Shown here: positions 26,246 through 37,391 of the stretch, in pieces
Layout: each line of letters starts with the position of its first letter
Numbering within the stretch: the stretch's first letter is position 1
Assembly (NCBI RefSeq): GCF_001184025.1
Contig: NZ_BBYG01000028.1
Coordinates: 1 to 62,877, forward strand
Source: Streptomyces maremycinicus
GTDB lineage: Bacteria; Actinomycetota; Actinomycetes; Streptomycetales; Streptomycetaceae
Reading direction: 5' to 3'
DNA length: 62,877 bases
Translations under genes and position numbers: made by a program
Notes under the pieces: model-generated
Databases searched by the model: none
Seen by the model: only the letters and a program-made list of their open reading frames with translations
What the model was told of the DNA's origin: nothing

Positions 26246-26332
26246 GAGTACGACACTACGCAACCGGCGCGCGGACCCCACGAAGGAGTGGTCTTCTTCA
26301 CGCACGCCTGCCACGCACAGCTATCACCGCAC

Positions 26333-26338
26333 TACCCT
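26333..26338 (+). promoter_or_regulatory. Putative -10 (TACCCT) for the CooC-like ATPase gene
   Basis: TACCCT ends eight bases before ATG 26347, so the transcript would be leaderless or nearly so. Confidence 0.4.
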
Positions 26339-26346
26339 TGGTGAAC

Positions 26347-27327
26347 ATGAAAATTGCTTTCGTCGGGAAGGGTGGCAGCGGCAAGACCACCCTGTCCTCC
26401 CTGTTCATCCGCCACCTCGTCGCCGACGGCGGCCCCGTGATCGCCGTCGACGCGGACATCAACCAGCACCTGGGGCCCGCTCTCGGCCTCGACGAGACCG
26501 AGGCCGCCGGACTGCCCGCCATGGGCGACCGGCTGCCACTGATCAAGGACTACCTGCGCGGCTCGAACCCCCGCGTCGGCTCCACCGAGACGATGATCAA
26601 GACGACCCCGCCCGGCGAGGGCTCCCGGTTGCTGCGGGTGCGTGAGAACAATCCGGTGTACGACGCCTGCGCCCGGCCGGTGGAACTCGACGGCGGCGCC
26701 GTCCGTTTGATGGTCACGGGCCCTTTCACGGACGCCGACCTGGGGGTCTCCTGCTACCACTCCAAGACGGGAGCGGTGGAGCTGTGCCTGAACCACCTGG
26801 TGGACGGCCGTGACGAGTATGTCGTGGTCGACATGACCGCGGGCTCGGACTCCTTCGCCTCCGGCATGTTCACCCGCTTCGACATCACGTTCCTCGTCGC
26901 CGAGCCGACCCGGAAGGGGGTCTCCGTCTATCGCCAGTACAAGGAGTACGCCCGCGACTTCGGTGTCGAGCTGAAGGTCGTCGGCAACAAGGTGCAGGGC
27001 CAGGACGACGTCGACTTCCTGCGCGCCGAGGTCGGGGACGACCTGCTCGTGACGGTCGGCCACTCGGACTGGGTGCGCGCCATGGAGAAGGGCCGGCCGC
27101 CCCGGTTCGAGCTTCTGGAGGACGCCAACCGCCAGGCCCTGCGCCTGCTCCGCACGACCGTCGACTCCGCGTACGAAACGCGCGACTGGGAGCGCTACAC
27201 ACGGCAGATGGTGCACTTCCACCTGAAGAACGCCGAGTCCTGGGGCAATGCACGGACCGGGATCGACCTGGCGGCGCAGGTCGACCCCGGATTCGTCCTC
27301 GGCGAAAGCCTCACGGCCTCCGTGTGA
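26347..27327 (+). CDS. CooC/MinD-type ATPase, function unknown
   Basis: A 326-residue P-loop ATPase starting MKIAFVGKGGSGKTTLSSLF, a deviant Walker A at residues 8-15. It also carries AVDADINQHLGPAL and a Walker B-like YVVVDMTAGSDSFASG near residue 160, followed by FLVAEPTRKGVSVY. CooC-like proteins use ATP to help insert metals, for example nickel, into enzymes, but no metal enzyme is adjacent, so the client is unknown. ATG 26347 is chosen; TTG 26338 and GTG 26341 are in frame. It is divergent from the Fic-like gene, with about 100 bases between them. Confidence 0.85.
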   Translation: MKIAFVGKGGSGKTTLSSLFIRHLVADGGPVIAVDADINQHLGPALGLDETEAAGLPAMGDRLPLIKDYLRGSNPRVGSTETMIKTTPPGEGSRLLRVRENNPVYDACARPVELDGGAVRLMVTGPFTDADLGVSCYHSKTGAVELCLNHLVDGRDEYVVVDMTAGSDSFASGMFTRFDITFLVAEPTRKGVSVYRQYKEYARDFGVELKVVGNKVQGQDDVDFLRAEVGDDLLVTVGHSDWVRAMEKGRPPRFELLEDANRQALRLLRTTVDSAYETRDWERYTRQMVHFHLKNAESWGNARTGIDLAAQVDPGFVLGESLTASV

Positions 27328-27346
27328 CGGTGCTCGCGCGCGGCGC

Positions 27347-28624
27347 CTACTGCTTCACGGCCGGAGCCCCGGGCACACCCTTCGGGGCCGGGGCGGGGCC
27401 GGCGGACAGGAAGGACGCCCAACCGGGCTTAGGGGACTCGCCGACCTCCAGCGTGCGCAGCTTGGCCAGGGCCGTCGGGTCCTGGGCGTCCAGCCAGTCG
27501 GCGAGTTGCCGGAAGGACACACAGCGCACGTCCGGCTTGTTGCACACGTTCTCGACGACCTCCTCGACGGCGCGCATGTAGGTGCCGCCGTTCCAGGACT
27601 CGAAGTGGTTGCCGATGATGAGCGGCGCGCGGTTGCCGTAGTAGGCCCGGTCGAAGCCCTTGAGCAGGCCGTCCCGCATCTGGTGGCCCCAGAACTCGTG
27701 TTTGGCGGGGTCACCCTGGCTGGAGGTGCCGGACTGGTTGACCATGAAGTTGTAGTCCATGGTCAGCTGCTCGTAGGAGTGGCCGGGGAAGGGTACGAGC
27801 TGCATCGACAGGTCCCACAGGCCCTGCTTCTTGCCGGGCCACACCTGGTTGTTGACGCCGCTGGTGTCATAGCGGAAGCCCAGCTCGCGGGCGGCCTTCA
27901 TGAAGTTCTTCTGGCCCTCGAGGCAGGGGGTGCGGGCGCCGATGAGCTCCTTGTCGTAGTCGAAGGGCAGAGGCGCCGCGTCCTTCATCCCGGTGTTGGT
28001 CTTCCAGGTCCGCACGAACTGCTTGGCCTGGTCGATCTCGTCCTTCCACTCCTCGACCGACCACTCACCGACGCCACCGTTCTTGCCGCAGAAGTGGCCG
28101 TTGAAGTGGGTGCCGATCTCGTTGCCCTCCAGCCACGCCAGACGCAGCTGCTTCACGGTGTCGGCGATGCCCTGCTCGTCGTTGAAGCCGATGTCGGACC
28201 GGCCCGGCGAGTGCTGCGGCGGCCGGTACAGGTCGGCCTTCTGCTCCGGCAGCATGTACACGCCGCTGAGGAAGTACGTCATCGTCGCGTGGTTGGCCTT
28301 GGACACCTGGCGGAAGTGGGAGAACAGCTTCTGGCTGTCCTCGCCGGCACCGTCCCAGGAGAAGACCACGAACTGCGGCGGTTTCTGACCCGGCGCGAGT
28401 CGCTCGGGGCGGGGCAGGTGGGGCTGCGCTCCGGTGTACGCGGTGGAGCCGTCGCCGATCAGGCGCACGACACTCTTGGGGGCCGGCACCGGCTTGGCCT
28501 TCTGCGGGCCCGGCACTCCTTCCCCCGCTTCATGGGAGCCGGTTCCCGACGCGCAACCGGCGAGCGATGCGGCGACAGCCGCGGCGACGACTGCGCCCGC
28601 GGCGATCCTCTGGGTGGCGGCCAT
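27347..28624 (-). CDS. Secreted lipoprotein, polysaccharide deacetylase-like
   Basis: A 425-residue lipoprotein. The signal peptide ends in AVAASLAGCASG (lipidated Cys about 24). The mature part has an NodB-like beginning, FVVFSWDGAGEDSQKLFSHF, and EGNEIGTHFNGHFCG, which resembles the metal-binding H-x-x-x-H region of deacetylases. It also has NHATMTYFLSGVYMLP. It probably acts on an envelope glycan, but substrate and activity are unproven because the usual catalytic TFDDG motif reads SWDGAG. ATG 28624 follows AAGGTGG. It is divergent from the SulP-carbonic anhydrase gene. Confidence 0.82.
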   Translation of the reverse strand: MAATQRIAAGAVVAAAVAASLAGCASGTGSHEAGEGVPGPQKAKPVPAPKSVVRLIGDGSTAYTGAQPHLPRPERLAPGQKPPQFVVFSWDGAGEDSQKLFSHFRQVSKANHATMTYFLSGVYMLPEQKADLYRPPQHSPGRSDIGFNDEQGIADTVKQLRLAWLEGNEIGTHFNGHFCGKNGGVGEWSVEEWKDEIDQAKQFVRTWKTNTGMKDAAPLPFDYDKELIGARTPCLEGQKNFMKAARELGFRYDTSGVNNQVWPGKKQGLWDLSMQLVPFPGHSYEQLTMDYNFMVNQSGTSSQGDPAKHEFWGHQMRDGLLKGFDRAYYGNRAPLIIGNHFESWNGGTYMRAVEEVVENVCNKPDVRCVSFRQLADWLDAQDPTALAKLRTLEVGESPKPGWASFLSAGPAPAPKGVPGAPAVKQ

Positions 28625-28961
28625 CTTCCGCCCACCTTCTTCCTTCTCTCGGCCAACGCCGACGAGGGCGTTCTCTGGGGACGCGCCGGGACGAGCCGGC
28701 AGCGCCGTCAAGGTCGCACGGAGCCGAGAAGGAATTAGTACGACAAGCCGACAAAAGGGACACTTCACACTCGCGGGTGATTACCTGCCCCATTTGCCGC
28801 AAAAATCCATGCTTGGCCTTTACTCTGCATTACGATCTATTTACCGAGCGTTGATTTTCATCCCGCCGCTGCACGCCGTGACCCACGGCCGCGACCGCCC
28901 CCGGCTCCGACCGGGGGACCACACATTCCGCGACCGCGCTGCCCCGGAGGAGACGGGAACC
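28625..28961. promoter_or_regulatory. Divergent promoter region with an AT-rich core
   Basis: This 337-base region separates the deacetylase-like gene (minus) from the SulP-carbonic anhydrase gene (plus). Its centre, about 28790-28862, is strikingly AT-rich and contains TTTACTCT and TATTTACC, candidate -10 elements. TGATTTTCA at 28852-28860 equals one half of the Zur box, but the other half is absent. No ORF of interest is present. Confidence 0.5.
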
Positions 28962-31739
28962 ATGTCCGCCTGCGCCCCCACCCGAACAGCCCACTCGACG
29001 CACACCGAGCGCACCCACCCACCGCACAGCCCCCCACCGGCCCCGCACCGCCGCTTCCGCATCGCGGACGCCGACGTGTCCGCCTCGATCGCGGTCTTCC
29101 TGATCGCCCTGCCCCTGTCCCTCGGCATCGCCCTCGCCACCGGCGCGCCCCTCCAGGCCGGTCTTGTCGCCGCCGCCGTGGGCGGGATCGTCGTCGGCTG
29201 GCTCGGCGGGGCGCCGCTCCAGGTCAGCGGTCCCGCGGCCGGCCTGACCGTGGTCACCGCCGACCTCATCCAGCGCTACGGCTGGCGGACGACCTGCGCC
29301 ATCACCGTGCTCGCCGGACTCGCCCAGCTGGGTCTCGGCTGTCTGCGCGTGGCGCGTACCGCTCTCGCCGTCAGCCCCGCCATCGTGCACGGCATGCTCG
29401 CCGGCATCGGTGTCACCATCGCCGTCGCCCAACTGCACATCGTCCTCGGCGGCACCCCGCAGAGTTCGGTCCTCGACAATCTCCGCGCCCTGCCCGCCCA
29501 GTTGGCCGCACTGCAACCGGCGTCCGTGGCCGTGAGCGCGCTGACCCTGACCCTGCTGCTGCTCTGGCCGCGCATCCCCGGCCGGGTGGGCCGCCTGGCA
29601 CGGAAGGTGCCTGCCGCGCTCGTCGCCGTCACCGGCGCCACCGCCATCGCCGCGCTGGTGGGCCTCACCCTGCCCAAGGTGGACCTGCCGTCCTGGAGCA
29701 GTCACGCGCTGGTGGGACTGCCCGAGGGTCCGGTGCTCGGACTCATGGCCGCCGTCCTCACCACGACCCTGGTGTGCAGCGTGCAGTCACTGCTCGGCGC
29801 GGTCGCCGTGGACAAGCTGATCGCCTCGCGGCCGGACCTGCTCAACGCCCGCTCCACCCGGGTCGGCCGCTCCGACCTGGACCGCGAGCTGCTGGGCCAG
29901 GGCGCGGCCAACATCGTCTCCGGAACACTCGGCGGGCTGCCGGTGGCCGGCGTCGCCGTGCGAAGTTCGGCAAACGTCCAAGCCGGTGCCGTGAGCCGGA
30001 ACTCCACGATGCTGCACGGCGTTCTCGTAGTAGTCGCCGCGCTGCTGATGGTCCCGATCCTGGATCTCATCCCGCTCGCCTCACTTGCCGCCCTGGTGAT
30101 GGCCGTCGGCATCCAGATGGTGTCCCTGCACCACATTCGCACGGTGACCCGCCACCGTGAGGTGCTGGTGTACGCCGTCACCACCCTCGGCGTGGTGTGC
30201 CTCGGCGTCCTGGAGGGCGTGACGATCGGTATCGCCGTGGCCGTCGCCGTCGCCCTGCACCGCCTCGCCCGCACCCGCATCACGCACCACGAGAAGGAAG
30301 GAGTCCATCACGTACACGTGAGAGGGCAGTTGACGTTCCTCGCAGTGCCGCGGCTGAGCCGCGTCCTGCATCACGTACCCCGAGCCACGCACGCTGTCGT
30401 CGAGTTGGACGGCTCCTTCATGGACCACGCGGCGTACGAGGCCCTACAGGACTGGCAGAAGACCCACACCGCCCAGGGCGGCTCCGTCGAGCTGACCGGC
30501 CGCCGCTCCGGCAGGGCCCTCGACACCGGATCCGACGTGGAGCTGTACGCCGAGGCAGCCGCCGGCTCCCTCAGCGGTACCGGCACCGACGGCCTCGGCA
30601 CCGGCACCGGAGAAGGCAACCCGACGGTTCCCACGGTCCTCGGCCCCACGCGCGCCGGCGAGACCCCTATCGCCGACTGCCGCTGTCGCCCCTGGACACC
30701 ATGGCGCAACCACCAGTGCGAGGTCCCGAGAGACGCGACCGGGACGCCGCGAACGCCACAGGCGACGCCCACACCGACGTCCACACCGACACCGACAGCA
30801 CTGACGGCCCGCCCCTCAGAGGTGACCGGAGCAGCACAGACCGCGAAAGCGGCAGGGCCGACCGGAGCAGCCGAGAGGAGGGAGGGGAAGAGGAGAAAGG
30901 GGAGGACCCACTTCACGGAGTCAGCGAAGCCAAGCGAGCCTGGGCAGTCGACACAGCCGGGACAGTCGCCGCAGCCCACACCGCCGGGCCTGCCGGGTCG
31001 GCCAGAACAGGCACCAGAACAGGCACGAGAGCAGGCAGGTGAGCCGGAGGAGTTCGTCGAGACGAGCGGGCATCAGCTGGTGCGTGGGATCAGCGCCTTC
31101 CAGCGCAACACCGCACCGCTGGTGCGGGGTGAGCTGGCCCGGCTGGCCCGGGAGGGACAGCGGCCCACCCAGCTCTTCCTCACCTGCGCCGATTCCCGAC
31201 TGGTCACCTCGATGATCACCTCCAGTGGTCCGGGCGACCTGTTCGTGGTGCGCAATGTCGGCAACCTCGTGCCGCCCCCCGGCGAGGAGAGCGGGGACGA
31301 CTCGGTGGCGGCCGCGATCGAGTACGCGGTGGATGTGCTGAAGGTGCGGTCCATCACGGTGTGCGGGCACTCCGGGTGCGGCGCCATGCAGGCACTGCTC
31401 GCCGCCGAACCGGGGGGCACCCGGACCCCGCTGCGGCGGTGGCTGCGGCACGGTGTGCCGAGTCTGGAGCGGATGGCCGACGACGGCCGACCCAGCGCCC
31501 GGCTGGCCGGGCGGGCGCCGGTGGACGCGGTCGAGCAGCTCTGCCTGACGAACGTGGTCCAGCAGTTGGAGCACCTGCGGGCCCACGAGTCGGTGGCCCG
31601 CTCCCTGCGGAGCGGGGCGCTGGAGCTGCACGGGCTGTACTTCCACGTGGGTGAGGCGCAGACGTACCTGCTCACCGAGGAGGCCGCGGGCGGCGGCGAG
31701 TTGTTCGGCCACGTGGGGGCGGCGGACCTGCCGGCCTGA
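28962..31739 (+). CDS. SulP anion transporter fused to STAS and beta-carbonic anhydrase
   Basis: A 925-residue bifunctional protein. Residues about 45-430 form a SulP transporter (FRIADADVSASIAVFLIALP, SGPAAGLTVVTADL). A STAS domain spans about 445-530. About 160 residues of Pro/Thr/Gln-rich linker follow. Residues about 700-925 are a beta-carbonic anhydrase with zinc ligands in FLTCADSRLV (Cys about 741) and CGHSGCGAMQ (His and Cys about 801-804). It most likely imports bicarbonate or another anion and equilibrates it with carbon dioxide at the cytoplasmic face. ATG 28962 has GGAGGAG nine bases upstream. A terminator hairpin follows the stop. Confidence 0.93.
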   Translation: MSACAPTRTAHSTHTERTHPPHSPPPAPHRRFRIADADVSASIAVFLIALPLSLGIALATGAPLQAGLVAAAVGGIVVGWLGGAPLQVSGPAAGLTVVTADLIQRYGWRTTCAITVLAGLAQLGLGCLRVARTALAVSPAIVHGMLAGIGVTIAVAQLHIVLGGTPQSSVLDNLRALPAQLAALQPASVAVSALTLTLLLLWPRIPGRVGRLARKVPAALVAVTGATAIAALVGLTLPKVDLPSWSSHALVGLPEGPVLGLMAAVLTTTLVCSVQSLLGAVAVDKLIASRPDLLNARSTRVGRSDLDRELLGQGAANIVSGTLGGLPVAGVAVRSSANVQAGAVSRNSTMLHGVLVVVAALLMVPILDLIPLASLAALVMAVGIQMVSLHHIRTVTRHREVLVYAVTTLGVVCLGVLEGVTIGIAVAVAVALHRLARTRITHHEKEGVHHVHVRGQLTFLAVPRLSRVLHHVPRATHAVVELDGSFMDHAAYEALQDWQKTHTAQGGSVELTGRRSGRALDTGSDVELYAEAAAGSLSGTGTDGLGTGTGEGNPTVPTVLGPTRAGETPIADCRCRPWTPWRNHQCEVPRDATGTPRTPQATPTPTSTPTPTALTARPSEVTGAAQTAKAAGPTGAAERREGKRRKGRTHFTESAKPSEPGQSTQPGQSPQPTPPGLPGRPEQAPEQAREQAGEPEEFVETSGHQLVRGISAFQRNTAPLVRGELARLAREGQRPTQLFLTCADSRLVTSMITSSGPGDLFVVRNVGNLVPPPGEESGDDSVAAAIEYAVDVLKVRSITVCGHSGCGAMQALLAAEPGGTRTPLRRWLRHGVPSLERMADDGRPSARLAGRAPVDAVEQLCLTNVVQQLEHLRAHESVARSLRSGALELHGLYFHVGEAQTYLLTEEAAGGGELFGHVGAADLPA

Positions 31740-31750
31740 ACCGACGCGAT

Positions 31751-31790
31751 GCCGCCCGCCTCCCCGACCTCTCGCGGCGAGGCGGGCGGC
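31751..31790 (+). terminator. 12-pair hairpin after the SulP-carbonic anhydrase gene
   Basis: GCCGCCCGCCTC pairs with GAGGCGGGCGGC around a 16-base loop, 11 bases after the stop. The rest of the 379-base gap 31740-32118 has a short direct repeat of GGCGCTGCACGGCA near 31811-31840, a DasR-like site at 32012 and the acs leader. Confidence 0.6.
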
Positions 31791-32011
31791 GCTGTGCGGT
31801 ACGGCGCTGCACGGCAAGGCGCTGCACGGCACGCCGGGATGTGAAAGGCGTTACACCGGCTGAACTACGTCCGGCCCGTGTCCGTGGGTACGGATGAGCC
31901 CTGGGCCGGTCGCATCGGTCGGGTCGGTCCGCCCGGGCGGGCCGGGCGGGCCGATCCGGGGGACGGGGACGACCTCCGGCCACCGGGAAGAGGGCTGAAG
32001 TGCGGCGCTCT

Positions 32012-32027
32012 ACAGGTCTAAACCAAT
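32012..32027. promoter_or_regulatory. DasR-like (dre) operator upstream of acs
   Basis: ACAGGTCTAAACCAAT matches the DasR consensus ACTGGTCTAGACCACT at 13 of 16 positions and keeps the GGTCTA-ACC core. It lies about 90 bases before the acs start. DasR is the GntR-type N-acetylglucosamine regulator of streptomycetes; acetate released by GlcNAc catabolism would be a substrate of Acs. Binding is inferred. Confidence 0.5.
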
Positions 32028-32118
32028 TTTCGGTCGGCCCTTGTCACCGGCCCCCTGGGTCTGATGAGCTGTGGCCTGGGACACAACGGACACGGACACC
32101 CTTCGAGAGGGAGATGTC

Positions 32119-34077
<1,959 letters not shown>

Positions 34078-34100
34078 GCGGCTCTCCGAGCAGGACATGG

Positions 34101-34137
34101 AAGGGGCGTCCGGCGGCAACCGCGCCGAGCGCCCCTT
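34101..34137 (+). terminator. Terminator after acs
   Basis: AAGGGGCG and CGCCCCTT flank a 21-base inner hairpin region and are followed by TCA, starting 23 bases after the stop. Confidence 0.6.
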
Positions 34138-34184
34138 TCACGCCTACCGTGGGGATCACCGGACTCCTCCTGGCGTACTTTAGG

Positions 34185-34190
34185 TAAAGT
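34185..34190 (+). promoter_or_regulatory. -10 element (TAAAGT) upstream of nhaA
   Basis: TAAAGT lies inside the AT-rich tract TAGGTAAAGTAAACAAAAAG. The same decamer TAAAGTAAAC reappears upstream of the tRNA-Pro gene (54592). A -35 element is not obvious here. Confidence 0.45.
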
Positions 34191-34262
34191 AAACAAAAAG
34201 GTGCGCCGGGAAGTCTGGTCGGCATGTCCTCAGTGCTGCCCACCGACCGGAGGCCCTCCACC

Positions 34263-35720
34263 GTGTCCGCGCCCCGCAACTCCACCTCGCGCAAGGTTCT
34301 CGGACGCCTGTCGCTCCCCGAGCGGAACTTCGTCGCGGAGGCACTGCGCACCGAGACCGTCGGCGGTGTGCTGCTCCTCGTCGCCGCCGTCGCCGCGCTG
34401 GTCTGGGCGAACGCACCGGGGCTGCACGACAGCTACGAGAGCGTCAGCCACTTCCACTTCGGTCCCGAAGCCCTCGGCCTGGACCTCTCCGTCGCGCACT
34501 GGGCGGCCGACGGTCTGCTCGCGGTGTTCTTCTTCGTCGCCGGGATCGAACTCAAGCGCGAACTCGTGGCCGGTGACCTCAAGGATCCCAGGGCCGCCGC
34601 GCTCCCCGTGGCGGCCGCGCTGAGCGGAATGGCCGTACCCGCGCTCGTCTACACGCTCACCAACCTCACCGGCGGCGGCTCGCTGGACGGTTGGGCGGTG
34701 CCCACCGCCACCGACATCGCGTTCGCGCTCGCCGTGCTCGCCGTCATCGGCACCTCCCTGCCCAGCGCGCTGCGCGCCTTCCTGCTCACCCTCGCCGTCG
34801 TCGACGACCTGTTCGCGATCCTGATCATCGCGGTCTTCTTCACGAGCACCATCGACTTCGTGGCGCTGGGCGGCGCGTTCGTCGGCCTCGCCGTGTTCTG
34901 GCTGCTGCTGCGCAAGGGGGTACGCGGCTGGTACCTCTACGTCCCCCTCGCGGTCGTCATCTGGGCGCTGATGTACAACAGCGGCGTCCACGCCACGATC
35001 GCCGGCGTCGCGATGGGCCTGATGCTGCGCTGCACGACGCGCGAGGGCGAGCGGCAGTCCCCCGGCGAGCGGATCGAGCACCTCGTCCGGCCCCTGTCCG
35101 CGGGCCTCGCGGTGCCGCTGTTCGCCCTGTTCAGCGCCGGTGTGTCCATCTCGGGCGACGCGATCGCGGATGTCTTCGGCAAGCCGGAGACGCTCGGCGT
35201 CGTCCTCGGTCTCGTCGTCGGCAAGACGATCGGGATCTTCGGCGGGACATGGCTGACCGCCCGCTTCACCCGCGCCTCGCTGAGCGAGGACCTCGCCTGG
35301 GCGGACGTCTTCGCCGTGGCGGCGCTCGCCGGCATCGGGTTCACCGTCTCGCTGCTGATCGGGGAACTCGCCTTCGAGGGCGACCCGACCCTGACCGACG
35401 AGGTCAAGGCCGCCGTCCTGCTGGGCTCACTGATCGCGGCGACCCTCGCGACGGTCCTGCTGAAGCTGCGCAACGCCGAGTACCGCCGGATCTGGGAGGC
35501 CGAGGAGCGCGACGACGACCTCGACGGCATCCCGGACGTGTACGAGGAGGACGACCCGGCCTATCACCTGCGGATGGCGGAGATCTACGACGGCAAGGCC
35601 GCCGAGCACCGCCGCCGAGCCGAGGAGATCGCCCGCGGGAACGGCCGCGAGCAGTCTCCCGGGGACTCTCTCGGGGACGCCGGGGAGGGACCGACACGCG
35701 CCACGGGCCTGCCGAAGTGA
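34263..35720 (+). CDS. nhaA: Na+/H+ antiporter NhaA
   Basis: Exchanges cytoplasmic sodium for external protons. About 485 residues with 11-12 membrane spans. Family motifs are FFFVAGIELKRELVAGDL near 95-112, VPTATDIAFALAVL near 145-160, and the paired aspartates in LAVVVDDLFAILIIAVFF that form the ion-binding site. The last 90 residues form a charged cytoplasmic tail (EERDDDLDGIPDVYEEDDPA). GTG 34263 has GGAGG nine bases upstream and is favoured; ATG 34224 would add 13 residues. It begins a probable operon with the holin-like and hydrolase genes. Confidence 0.95.
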   Translation: MSAPRNSTSRKVLGRLSLPERNFVAEALRTETVGGVLLLVAAVAALVWANAPGLHDSYESVSHFHFGPEALGLDLSVAHWAADGLLAVFFFVAGIELKRELVAGDLKDPRAAALPVAAALSGMAVPALVYTLTNLTGGGSLDGWAVPTATDIAFALAVLAVIGTSLPSALRAFLLTLAVVDDLFAILIIAVFFTSTIDFVALGGAFVGLAVFWLLLRKGVRGWYLYVPLAVVIWALMYNSGVHATIAGVAMGLMLRCTTREGERQSPGERIEHLVRPLSAGLAVPLFALFSAGVSISGDAIADVFGKPETLGVVLGLVVGKTIGIFGGTWLTARFTRASLSEDLAWADVFAVAALAGIGFTVSLLIGELAFEGDPTLTDEVKAAVLLGSLIAATLATVLLKLRNAEYRRIWEAEERDDDLDGIPDVYEEDDPAYHLRMAEIYDGKAAEHRRRAEEIARGNGREQSPGDSLGDAGEGPTRATGLPK

Positions 35721-35818
35721 AGGGCGGGGCAGGCGAGGAGGGCGACCGTCCGGCATGATCTGACGGGACGGTACAAAAGAAGCCAGAAGCAGCACAGCAG
35801 CAGAAGAGGGAGAACGCG

Positions 35819-36307
35819 ATGAGCGCACCCGACGGCAGCCCGGTCGGCGCCGAACGCAGCATCGGCCAGCTGTTCGCCTCGGCGACGACCGAATTGTCTG
35901 CGCTGGTGCACGACGAGATCGCGCTGGCGAAGGCGCAGCTGAAGCAGGACGTCAAACGGGGAGCGACGAGCGGTGGGGCGTTCTCGGTGGCCGGCGCGGT
36001 CCTGCTGTTCTCCCTTCCGATGCTCAACTTCGCCCTGGCGTACGGCATTCGGACCTGGAGCGACTGGAACCTCGCGATCTGCTTCCTGCTCTCCTTCGCG
36101 GCGAACGTGCTCGTCGCGCTCGTCCTCGTCCTGATCGGCGTGGTCTTCGCGAAGAAGGCGCAGAAGGGCAAGGGCCCGCAGAAGGTCGCCGCCTCGATGA
36201 AGGCGTCGGCGGGCGTTCTCCAGAACGCCAAGCCGCACCCGCGGCCCGAGCTGCCGCAGGACCGGGTCCCGGAGGCCATCGAGGCTGTGGCACGCTCGTC
36301 GTCATGA
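35819..36307 (+). CDS. Holin-superfamily-like membrane protein (DUF1469 type)
   Basis: A 162-residue protein. An N-terminal amphipathic region (SIGQLFASATTELSALVHDE) precedes two membrane helices near 55-80 and 90-115, and a charged tail rich in K and P follows. Proteins of this class are called putative phage holins because of fold similarity, but this one is chromosomal and conserved beside nhaA and marP, as in mycobacteria (Rv3669, from memory). It may tune envelope properties; no function is established. Its stop overlaps the start of the next gene by four bases (ATGA). Confidence 0.8.
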   Translation: MSAPDGSPVGAERSIGQLFASATTELSALVHDEIALAKAQLKQDVKRGATSGGAFSVAGAVLLFSLPMLNFALAYGIRTWSDWNLAICFLLSFAANVLVALVLVLIGVVFAKKAQKGKGPQKVAASMKASAGVLQNAKPHPRPELPQDRVPEAIEAVARSSS

Positions 36308-37254
36308 CGGACCCCGCCACTCCTTCGGCCCAGCCCGCTTCGGTCGTACGGCCGGACGCCGTCTGCGGCGTCAAGGTCACCCACCGCGAGGTCGCCGCGA
36401 ACGGTGCCCGCTTCCACATCGCCGAGCTCGGCGACGGTCCGCTGGTCATGCTCGTCCACGGTTTCCCGCAGTTCTGGTGGACGTGGCGGCACCAGCTGGT
36501 CGCGCTGGCCGACGCGGGCTTCCGGGCCGTCGCGATGGACCTGCGCGGCGTGGGCGGCAGCGACCGCACGCCGCGCGGCTACGACCCGGCCAACCTCGCC
36601 CTCGACATCACCGGCGTGATCCGCTCCCTGGGCGAGCCGGACGCCGCGCTGGTAGGCCACGACCTGGGCGGCTACCTGGCGTGGACGGCGGCCGTGATGC
36701 GCCCCAAGCTCGTCCGCAGGCTCGCCGTCGCCTCGATGCCGCACCCCCGGCGCTGGCGCTCGGCGATGCTCGCCGACGTCCGGCAGACGACCGCGAGCTC
36801 CCACATCTGGGGGTTCCAGCGGCCGTGGATCCCCGAGCGGCAGCTCACCGCCGACGACGGCGAGCTGGTGGGCCGGCTGATCCGGGACTGGTCCGGGCCA
36901 CGGCTGCCCGAGGACGAGGCGGTGGAGACCTACCGGCGCGCCATGTGCATCCCCTCCACCGCGCACTGTGCCGTCGAGCCGTACCGCTGGCTGGTGCGCT
37001 CGATGGCCCGGCCGGACGGCGTCCAGTTCTACCGGCGCATGAAGCGGCCCGTGCGGGTGCCCACCCTGCATCTGCACGGTTCCCTCGATCCGGTGATGCG
37101 CACCCGCAGCGCGGCCGGTTCCGGGGAGTACGTCGAAGCGCCGTACCGCTGGCGACTGTTCGACGGGCTCGGCCACTTCCCGCACGAGGAGGACCCGGTC
37201 GCGTTCTCCACCGAACTGGTCAATTGGCTGAAGGATCCCGAGCCTGATCGGTGA
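36304..37254 (+). CDS. Alpha/beta hydrolase, epoxide hydrolase-like (EphE type)
   Basis: A 316-residue alpha/beta hydrolase. The oxyanion motif is VMLVHGFPQFWWTWRHQL and the nucleophile elbow LVGHDLGGYLAWTAA puts aspartate at the nucleophile position near residue 121. LHLHGSLDPVMR carries the charge-relay aspartate, and the catalytic histidine is in LFDGLGHFPHEEDP. An aspartate nucleophile fits epoxide hydrolases and haloalkane dehalogenases rather than esterases. The substrate is unknown. It is translationally coupled to the preceding membrane protein gene. Mycobacterial EphE (Rv3670) holds the same position. Confidence 0.88.
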   Translation: MTDPATPSAQPASVVRPDAVCGVKVTHREVAANGARFHIAELGDGPLVMLVHGFPQFWWTWRHQLVALADAGFRAVAMDLRGVGGSDRTPRGYDPANLALDITGVIRSLGEPDAALVGHDLGGYLAWTAAVMRPKLVRRLAVASMPHPRRWRSAMLADVRQTTASSHIWGFQRPWIPERQLTADDGELVGRLIRDWSGPRLPEDEAVETYRRAMCIPSTAHCAVEPYRWLVRSMARPDGVQFYRRMKRPVRVPTLHLHGSLDPVMRTRSAAGSGEYVEAPYRWRLFDGLGHFPHEEDPVAFSTELVNWLKDPEPDR

Positions 37255-37391
37255 CAGATCGGCGCCGATCGGTCGCGCCCGGCACCCGGTTCTGAACGTC
37301 TGTACGACGAACAGCCAAATGCCCGGCGCATAGGCCAATTGGCCGCTCCGAGCGCGGTTATCGACCTTGGGGCAGGGGCAGACGTCGGTGT

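Noticed and set aside
28852..28860. Zur operator before the SulP-carbonic anhydrase gene
   Set aside because: Only one half-site (TGATTTTCA) is present; the other half has no resemblance.
35819..36307. Prophage remnant, because of the holin-like annotation
   Set aside because: No other phage gene is nearby, and the gene sits in a conserved core operon. The holin label reflects fold similarity only.
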